Assembly: GCA_046351595.1 (NCBI GenBank)
Contig: JAXLYE010000006.1
Span: 777,581-841,580, forward strand
Reading direction: 5' to 3'
DNA: 64,000 bases
Source of the DNA: JAXLYE01 sp046351595
Lineage (GTDB): Bacteria; Myxococcota_A; Polyangia; Palsa-1104; JAEUJZ01
The translations under genes were made by a program, and so were the position numbers. Below the pieces are notes generated by a model. The model made no database searches and was not told the origin of the DNA. It worked only from the letters and a program-made list of their open reading frames with translations. Position 1 is the first letter of the stretch; each line of letters starts with the position of its first letter. This document shows, piece by piece, positions 58,805-64,000 of this stretch.

Positions 58805-60985
58805 ATGCGGAGTGTACTTTTGAGAAAGAATCTGTCTGGAAGTAGAGCGCGTATTGCAGCGGAGCGATTCGCTGGCTTGCTGCTGTCGGCCTCCCTGGTG
58901 TCAGTGGGTGCGCTGTCCGCGTGTGGCAAGGACGACCCACCAGTTGACACGATGGTCGACCCGACGAGCGGAGCGTCCGTCCGCGACTTCATCGGCCAGC
59001 AGGTCGGTGGCGTCGCCAAGCTGACGGTCCCGCCGACCGACGATGCGATCCCGGTGCCGCCCGACGATCCGATGCGCCCCGGCCGGTACAAGACGACGCC
59101 GGCCAAGAAGTACCTCGGCAAGCTGCTCTTCCACGACCCGGTTCGGACCGCTCGCGTCAACGTCAACACCAAGGTGCCCCTCGACCTGCCTGCGGGGATG
59201 GCGTTCGGCGGGACCGTGCTCGGCTCGGATCCGAACGTCCCGGCGATCGTCGCGGCCACGAGACAGACCGGCTCCTGTGGTTCCTGCCACATCGGCGAGG
59301 CCGCGGGCAAGGCCGGCCAGCTGCTCAACTTCAACACCGGCGGCGAGGGCCGCGGCTACACGGACGCGGACGGGAACTTCATTCCCCGCCGCCGGCCCAT
59401 GGCGAGCCTGACGAAGCTGCGCACCCAGCCGCTGTTCCCGGGCGACACCCTGGTCGATGCGCTGCCGACCCTGACGGACGTCTACTCCGTCAATGGCCAG
59501 CAGGTCATCACGACGCCCGCGCTCTTTTACCACAACAACCCGCCGCCCGCGGGCACCACCCTGGCGCTGATGCGGACGGGCCGGCTCGATGAGCTGGACA
59601 GCGTCGGGCGCCAGTCGCCGTCCATGGTCGGCTTCGCGTTCAACAACCGCCTCCTCTTCGGCGGCCTCGGTGGCGAGCCGCAGAGCACGAGCGGCGGGCT
59701 CAACCCGCTCAACGATCCGGCTGGCGAGAACATGACCCTCTTGCTCTTGGATGCGCACCGCATGCTGGACGCGCAGGCGGCGGAGCTGTTGAAGATTCCG
59801 GCCTTCGTGAAGCTCTTCAAAGATGCGTTCCCAGAGGAGGCGGCGCAGGCGGCGGCGAAGAGCGACATGACGCTGCTGGTGAACGACCAGACCGAGCTCC
59901 GTGCGCAAGCGACGTTCCTGCGGACGCTGGTCACGCGCAATACGCCCTTCGACCGGTTCCTCGCGGGGGACAACAGCGCCTTGACGCCAGGCCAGCTGCG
60001 CGGCGCGCGGCTCTTCTTCACCAAGGCGCAAGACGGCGGCGCCGGCTGCTTCAGCTGCCACAGCGGACCGATGCTCAACAAGCAGCCCACCGATCCGGAC
60101 GTCGCCGGAATCGGACAGTTCGTCGAGGAGAACTTCGCCAACGTCGGCATCGGCGATCACCCCGTCCAGGCGCTGAACGCAGCGGCGCGGAACCACGCCA
60201 CCGCGTATCACGCCGAAGACACCGGCCGCGCAGAGATCACCGGCCGGGCCAGCGACGCCTTCAAGTTCCGCAGCTTGACGCTGCGCCAGCTCAAGGACGC
60301 GCGGACCTTCTTCCACAACGGCTCGTTCACCAAGATCCGGGACGTCGTCAGCTACTTCAACACCGGCGTCCCGCAGGACCCGACGGCGGGCGCCGCCTCG
60401 ACGCTCGACACGCGGTTTACCAACCCGCGCGGCAGCGGCACCCCGCGCGGCCTCGGGCTGAGCGAGGCCCAGATCGACGATGTCACCGACTTCCTCGAGA
60501 ACGGGCTCTACGATCCGTCGTTCGTCACCGCCCTGCAGCCGAGCGCGGACGACCTCTTGTACTCGAAGAACCGGCCCGATCTGGCGGCGCTCGGCGCCAA
60601 GGACGGGATGATGCTCAGCGGGCTCGCCATCGACGACAACGATCCGCTCGCACGGCGCGACCAGGGTCTCGAGTTCCTCGACGTGACGGCGCGCGCCAGC
60701 ATGCAGCTCATCTCGTCTTCGGGGAACCAGGACAGGTGGCTCATCACCAACACCAGCAGCTCGGTCATCGACACCCACCTCCTGGTAATCATCAGCGGGC
60801 TGTCCGGGGGCATCACCGTCGACGCAAAGGAGAAGACGTCGGCGGGCAAGCCGTACTATCGCCTGTTCCTGCCGGAAGGCGTGCTGAATCCTGGCCAGTC
60901 GATCTCGATGACGGTGCTCCGGAGCGGCGGCGGGTCCAGCGGCTCGTACATGCTCCAGCTGCTGTCCGGACAGGGCAAGCCGTAA
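58805..60985 (+). CDS. Dihaem cytochrome c lipoprotein (CCP/MauG-like) with extra C-terminal domain
   Basis: A 726-residue lipoprotein; the signal ends in VGALSACGKD (lipobox). Two haem c sites are present: CGSCH (residue about 158) and CFSCH (about 418). The surrounding segments (YLGKLLFHDP; LRGARLFFTKAQDGGAGCFSCH; FKFRSLTLRQLKDARTFFHNGSF; DVVSYFNTG; DDVTDFLENGLYDPSF) match dihaem cytochrome c peroxidase/MauG proteins. The last about 100 residues form a beta-rich domain (STGNTSSS-type strands and LPEGVLNPGQSISMTV) not found in classical peroxidases. It likely acts as a peroxidase or redox enzyme on the cell surface. ATG 58805 has GGAGGAG 4-5 bases upstream. Monocistronic. Confidence 0.9.
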   Translation: MRSVLLRKNLSGSRARIAAERFAGLLLSASLVSVGALSACGKDDPPVDTMVDPTSGASVRDFIGQQVGGVAKLTVPPTDDAIPVPPDDPMRPGRYKTTPAKKYLGKLLFHDPVRTARVNVNTKVPLDLPAGMAFGGTVLGSDPNVPAIVAATRQTGSCGSCHIGEAAGKAGQLLNFNTGGEGRGYTDADGNFIPRRRPMASLTKLRTQPLFPGDTLVDALPTLTDVYSVNGQQVITTPALFYHNNPPPAGTTLALMRTGRLDELDSVGRQSPSMVGFAFNNRLLFGGLGGEPQSTSGGLNPLNDPAGENMTLLLLDAHRMLDAQAAELLKIPAFVKLFKDAFPEEAAQAAAKSDMTLLVNDQTELRAQATFLRTLVTRNTPFDRFLAGDNSALTPGQLRGARLFFTKAQDGGAGCFSCHSGPMLNKQPTDPDVAGIGQFVEENFANVGIGDHPVQALNAAARNHATAYHAEDTGRAEITGRASDAFKFRSLTLRQLKDARTFFHNGSFTKIRDVVSYFNTGVPQDPTAGAASTLDTRFTNPRGSGTPRGLGLSEAQIDDVTDFLENGLYDPSFVTALQPSADDLLYSKNRPDLAALGAKDGMMLSGLAIDDNDPLARRDQGLEFLDVTARASMQLISSSGNQDRWLITNTSSSVIDTHLLVIISGLSGGITVDAKEKTSAGKPYYRLFLPEGVLNPGQSISMTVLRSGGGSSGSYMLQLLSGQGKP

Positions 60986-61300
60986 GGACTCCCGAGCAGA
61001 GCGCCTGGCTGTCCCTGAACGCGCGGGGCTACCGTTACTACGAATCCATCCGCGACAGGTCCGCAACCCATCCGCAGCGCAGCTTCTCCGACGCGCCAAT
61101 TCCTTACAGACCTTGACGGGGGTAACCGTCCGCCCCCTCCGAGGATCGGGGCGAATCCTTCCGCACGGCGTGGGGTGAGGCTGCGGACGGGTCCCGCGGG
61201 TTGAGCCCGCTCTCGACCGCAACACCGAGCCGCTTCGCTCTGCCCCTCTGGAGGGGGCGGCGTGCGGTCGGCCGAGCCGCCGCGAGCGCGCGGGAGGTTG
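60986..61300. other. 315-bp convergent gap, nothing recognised
   Basis: Region between the cytochrome stop and the stop of the hypothetical gene on the other strand. Short open frames here are not supported by codon use. No clear terminator with a T-run was found. Confidence 0.5.
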
Positions 61301-62506
61301 TTACGGCCTTCGCGGTGGAACGATGGTGCGGAGCGTGCGTCCGTCGGCGGCAAACAGCAGCCTGGCGCCGCCGCAGCGGACCGCGAGGTTGCCACCGCCG
61401 GCGGGGTTGCTCTGGTTGTCGGAGGTGCAGCCGGCGCGTAGTACGCGCTCGAGCGGCGTCGCCTGCGTCAGGTGGAGTCCGTCGAGACAGGCGCTGCGGT
61501 CTGCACCCACCTGGAACTCGAGCGAGTTGCCGCGTCCCTGGCCGGGGTAGGTGTCGCAGATCGCGGTCGGTGCGGGCACCTTCCGGCTGATGAGGATCGT
61601 CCGGGCTGGCGACGTGCCGCGCAGGAGCGTCCCTCCCTTGCAGTGGATCGTCCGCCCGCCGGGGGCGCCGGCGTCGACGGGGCCGCAGTTGCCGATCTGT
61701 TCGGCCAGCTCCTCGATGCGAACGGTGGACATCTCGCCGGTGCGCACCATGCCCCCTTCCGATGTGATGATGTCGATGAGCCGCGGAGCGGGGCCGGGCT
61801 CCTCGGTGTAGGCGATGGCGGCCACGGTCCTCTCTCTGTCGGCGGTGAGCGTGGCCTCGAACGGGCCCTTGCGCAGGCGACCGGGCTCCGCGGCGACAAA
61901 GCCCAGGCGCAGCAGCTCGCCCTCTGGCATGCCGACGGCTACCTGCTCGATGCCGACTCCCGGAAAGACGCGCAGCGGGGGGAGCTTGTCGCGACGATCG
62001 GTCCGCTCGAGATAGCCGTAGCCGTCGTAGCGGAGCGTCAAGGAGTCGCAGCCGCGGTTGTGACAGAACTCCGTCTGAAGGTCGCGCAGACCGAGCGTCC
62101 GCTGCGGCGCGAGCTTGATGCCCGTGACGCTTCCCAAGAAGCCGCCGACGTAGTAGCCGCAGTCTCCGCGCCGGACGAACATGCCGATCGTGCAGTTGCT
62201 CCGGCCATCACAGCTCCCGGCGCTGAAGCGGTCAGGGGTCCCGTCCCCATCGAGGTCGAGCAGATCGGCGTCCGCCGATTCATCGTCCGGCTCAGCGGAT
62301 TTTCGGACCCAGGAGGAAGGCTTGCTGCCGGCGGGTGGGGTCAGCTTGGGCAGCGGCAAGCACAGCACGCTCGCTTGAAGAGCCGTCGGACGCGCTGGCT
62401 GTGGACGCTCTGGCGCGGGGCTCTTGGGCTGAGCCGAGGCGGAAGAGAGCTCGAACGTCCCCAGGAGGACAGCGAGCGTACGCAGGGTCTTCGTGAGTCT
62501 TAGCAT
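61301..62506 (-). CDS. Exported hypothetical protein
   Basis: A 401-residue protein with a Sec signal (TLRTLAVLLGTFELSSASAQ). The mature part has a single calcium-like motif DLDGDGTPD and about ten cysteines; the second half has two similar segments (VGMPEGELLRLGFVAAEPGRL; ICDTYPGQGRGNSLEFQVG). No family recognised. Cysteine content and the signal place it in the periplasm or outside. It lies about 57 bases downstream of the membrane protein gene at 63067 on the same strand and may be co-transcribed with it. The start ATG 62506 is clear. Confidence 0.8.
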   Translation of the reverse strand: MLRLTKTLRTLAVLLGTFELSSASAQPKSPAPERPQPARPTALQASVLCLPLPKLTPPAGSKPSSWVRKSAEPDDESADADLLDLDGDGTPDRFSAGSCDGRSNCTIGMFVRRGDCGYYVGGFLGSVTGIKLAPQRTLGLRDLQTEFCHNRGCDSLTLRYDGYGYLERTDRRDKLPPLRVFPGVGIEQVAVGMPEGELLRLGFVAAEPGRLRKGPFEATLTADRERTVAAIAYTEEPGPAPRLIDIITSEGGMVRTGEMSTVRIEELAEQIGNCGPVDAGAPGGRTIHCKGGTLLRGTSPARTILISRKVPAPTAICDTYPGQGRGNSLEFQVGADRSACLDGLHLTQATPLERVLRAGCTSDNQSNPAGGGNLAVRCGGARLLFAADGRTLRTIVPPRRP

Positions 62507-62563
62507 CCGGGCATCCTATCATGGACGCCTCGAGGTGGTGCGAGCGCAGCCTGGCTCGCGCAG

Positions 62564-63067
62564 CTACGCCGCGGCCGTCTCGGAAGCGGACCGGCCCTGC
62601 CGACGCCGTCGCAGCTTGGGGCGCCACACCCCCAGCACGATGTTCACGATCGAGAGGAACAGGATGACCCACAGCACGCCCCACTCCTGCCGCTGCACCG
62701 CCTGGAGCCCGCTGCCGCCGCTGCCCGCAGCGACCTCGGTCGAGAGCCGCGCCGCGTCGCGCGCCGTTCCGATGATCCCGCCGAGCGTGCCTTCGAGCAT
62801 CGAAACCCCGAGCAGCGCCTTGATCCAGGCCCACCCGGCGTCTTGATACGGCGGGTGGACCGCCATGGCCAACAGCCCGGTCAGCAGCACCACGGTCAAG
62901 GAGGGCAAGAGCAGCCACCGCGCCACGTGGTCGATGCCGTAGCGAATCGCGGCATACGCCGCTGGCGTCGCGCTGCGCGAGCTGACGAGGAGGATCAGGA
63001 TTGCGGCGACCCCACCGGTAATGCCGACGGTGGCGATTTCGTGCAAGATCTTGATGAATCGCTTCAC
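62564..63067 (-). CDS. DUF2269-like integral membrane protein
   Basis: A 167-residue protein with four membrane segments: FIKILHEIATVGITGGVAAILILL, WLLLPSLTVVLLTGLLAMAV, the AWIKALLGVSMLEGTLGGII region and WGVLWVILFLSIVNIVLGVW. The conserved HE near the start and the small-residue-rich helices fit DUF2269-type proteins. The tail is Arg/Lys-rich (cytoplasmic). GTG 63067 is chosen, with GAGG about 6 bases upstream; a longer frame to 63313 covers a non-homologous region. Function unknown. Confidence 0.8.
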   Translation of the reverse strand: MKRFIKILHEIATVGITGGVAAILILLVSSRSATPAAYAAIRYGIDHVARWLLLPSLTVVLLTGLLAMAVHPPYQDAGWAWIKALLGVSMLEGTLGGIIGTARDAARLSTEVAAGSGGSGLQAVQRQEWGVLWVILFLSIVNIVLGVWRPKLRRRRQGRSASETAAA

Positions 63068-63120
63068 GGTGTCCTCACCCCTAAGGATACTCCGTTCATC
63101 CAGAGCGCAGGACGGAATCA

Positions 63121-63135
63121 GGCTCTGTCTGGCGA
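63121..63135 (+). repeat. Dispersed 15-mer, copy 4
   Basis: GGCTCTGTCTGGCGA just ahead of the YCII fragment; used as the reference copy. Confidence 0.6.
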
Positions 63136-63148
63136 ATCGGACCGAGCG

Positions 63149-63340
63149 ATGACGGGGCTTTCCAAGCAGGGGCTGTACATCTTCAACGTCAGCACGGTCG
63201 AAGAAGCCGAGAAGCTCGTGCAGCTCGATCCCGCGGTCAAGGCCGGAGTGTTCGTCCCAGACCTGACGCCGTGGTACGGATCGGCCGCGATGCTTGTGGT
63301 CCACGACACGCACAAGCGGATCGCCAAGCCGAAGGGGTAG
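63149..63340 (+). pseudogene. YCII-domain protein fragment (C-terminal part)
   Basis: 63 residues containing GLYIFNVSTVEEAEKLVQLD, PAVKAGVFVPDLTPWYGSAA, the second half of a YCII-like fold in which the DP-x-x-x-x-G motif is conserved. The first half, with the usual catalytic His, is missing, and the upstream frame is not homologous. ATG 63149 has no ribosome site. Likely a truncated gene; the dispersed 15-mer copy lies 13 bases upstream. Confidence 0.7.
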
Positions 63341-63535
63341 CGGCCGGTGGCAGCGCCGGTGCGGGCCGAGCGTCGTGACGTCGGTGCCCTCACGAACCCA
63401 GGTCAGGAGCCAGCCCTCAGCGGGTAGTCCCTCGCCTCAGCCTTCGTATGGGGCCGAGCTCGTACATACCCGCAATGATCAGGACCGGCAGGCGCTGCTG
63501 CAGGCCCTGCTGGCTCAGGGCTCGCTGCAGCGCAG

Positions 63536-63769
63536 GTGCAGCGGATCCTCGCGAAGCTCGGGATCGTGCTGCTGCTGATCGTGCTGCTTTGTGTGGCGTG
63601 CTCGCTGAATCGGCCTGCGCCGACCAGCGAGCGCCGGCCTCCGCGCTGCCAGCCTCGCTCGCATTCGTCCTACCTCGACACCGCGGACGCCCCTTGTTGC
63701 CTCATCGTTTTCGAGGACAAGGCGGCTTCACCAGCAGGATTGAGGATGGCAGTGGACACCCTCCGCTGA
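63536..63769 (+). CDS. Possible small lipoprotein
   Basis: A 77-residue frame whose start (QRILAKLGIVLLLIVLLCVACS) reads as a signal peptide with lipobox VACS. The mature part has no known domain and codon use is weaker than in neighbours. It may be a truncated lipoprotein gene: downstream, another frame (GGFTSRIEDGSG onward) also looks partly coding, so a frameshift is possible. The start is GTG or near it. Nothing else is seen between 63341 and 63844. Confidence 0.35.
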   Translation: MQRILAKLGIVLLLIVLLCVACSLNRPAPTSERRPPRCQPRSHSSYLDTADAPCCLIVFEDKAASPAGLRMAVDTLR

Positions 63770-63844
63770 ATGGCGCTTTCGGCCCGCGGCAAGAAGCCAG
63801 CTATTGCCACTACTTGAAGTTCTCTTACCTCTCGGAGAGGGTCA

Positions 63845-64000
63845 GTGAAGATAATCATTGGTGTGGGGAACTCGCAGCTTGCACCTGGGAATGTGTTTGC
63901 TGGTCGATTCAAGCTCGATCGCGTCGCTGGCGGCGGGGGCATGGGGCTTATCTACCGCACCCTGGATCTGCTCACGGGCGAGCTCGTGGCCCTCAAGCTC
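63845..64000 (+). CDS. Ser/Thr protein kinase, N-terminal part (continues beyond window)
   Basis: GTG 63845, with GGAGAGGG a few bases upstream, opens a frame that runs off the window: residues include LAPGNVFAGRFKLDRVAGGG, with glycine-rich loop AGGGGMGLIY and the VALKL strand carrying the ATP-binding Lys near residue 51. This is the first lobe of a bacterial Hanks-type kinase. Only 52 residues are visible. In contrast to the kinase at 46 kb, the nucleotide-binding loop is intact. Confidence 0.9.
   Translation, partial: MKIIIGVGNSQLAPGNVFAGRFKLDRVAGGGGMGLIYRTLDLLTGELVALKL

Overview
The window is very GC-rich, almost fully coding DNA with many lipoproteins, secreted beta-propeller and cysteine-rich proteins, PEGA-domain proteins, a HEAT-repeat Ser/Thr kinase and multidomain lipid enzymes. 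This mix points to the Myxococcota (a myxobacterium-like chromosome). That is an inference from gene content; no rRNA or other taxonomic marker lies in the window.

Left part (1-20.7 kb): the 3' end of an unknown gene, a tRNA-Lys(UUU), an HpnE/phytoene-desaturase-like FAD enzyme, a secreted GH43 galactanase-like enzyme, a GAF histidine kinase, a GH6 cellulase without a visible export signal, a STAS/SpoIIAA-like protein, an S37 (PS-10) peptidase, a large surface protein (7-bladed propeller plus nine cysteine repeats), a half-length Dps remnant head-to-head with a thiolase, an isolated clpX, a methyltransferase, metF and two small exported proteins.

Middle (20.8-36.5 kb): a 1561-residue lipid enzyme (acyl reductase, AMP-ligase, ACP, acyltransferase; the layout recalls myxobacterial ElbD of ether-lipid synthesis) coupled to a LarA-like racemase gene; an RsmB-type rRNA methyltransferase; glutamate dehydrogenase; then a four-gene overlapping operon with a sulfite dehydrogenase pair (Mo-enzyme plus cytochrome c lipoprotein), a sterol-desaturase/tandem-rhodanese fusion and a GH113-like lipoprotein, preceded by a response regulator and an SRPBCC protein.

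36.6-50.4 kb: a minus-strand array reading VWA protein, Ser/Thr kinase with HEAT repeats, PEGA, FG-GAP lipoprotein, PEGA, FG-GAP lipoprotein. The PEGA/FG-GAP pair is a tandem duplication with overlapping or nearly touching genes. The kinase has lost its glycine-rich loop and carries a frameshift at an A4 tract. Divergent to this array lies a second propeller/cysteine-repeat surface protein, a full-length paralogue of the one at 11.2 kb.

50.4-64 kb: a patchy accessory region. Intact regulator-target pairs (TetR/VOC lipoprotein, LysR/DoxX plus an arylmalonate-decarboxylase-like protein) with clear palindromic operators alternate with gene fragments (NHL, PEGA C-terminus, AraC, SDR, YCII). Four near-identical 15-mers, all on the plus strand, are scattered through this region and hint at past element activity or rearrangement. 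The window ends inside a new Ser/Thr kinase gene with an intact glycine-rich loop.

The best candidates for an undescribed system are the duplicated PEGA/FG-GAP module with its VWA and HEAT-kinase partners, and the sulfite dehydrogenase operon containing the desaturase-rhodanese fusion.
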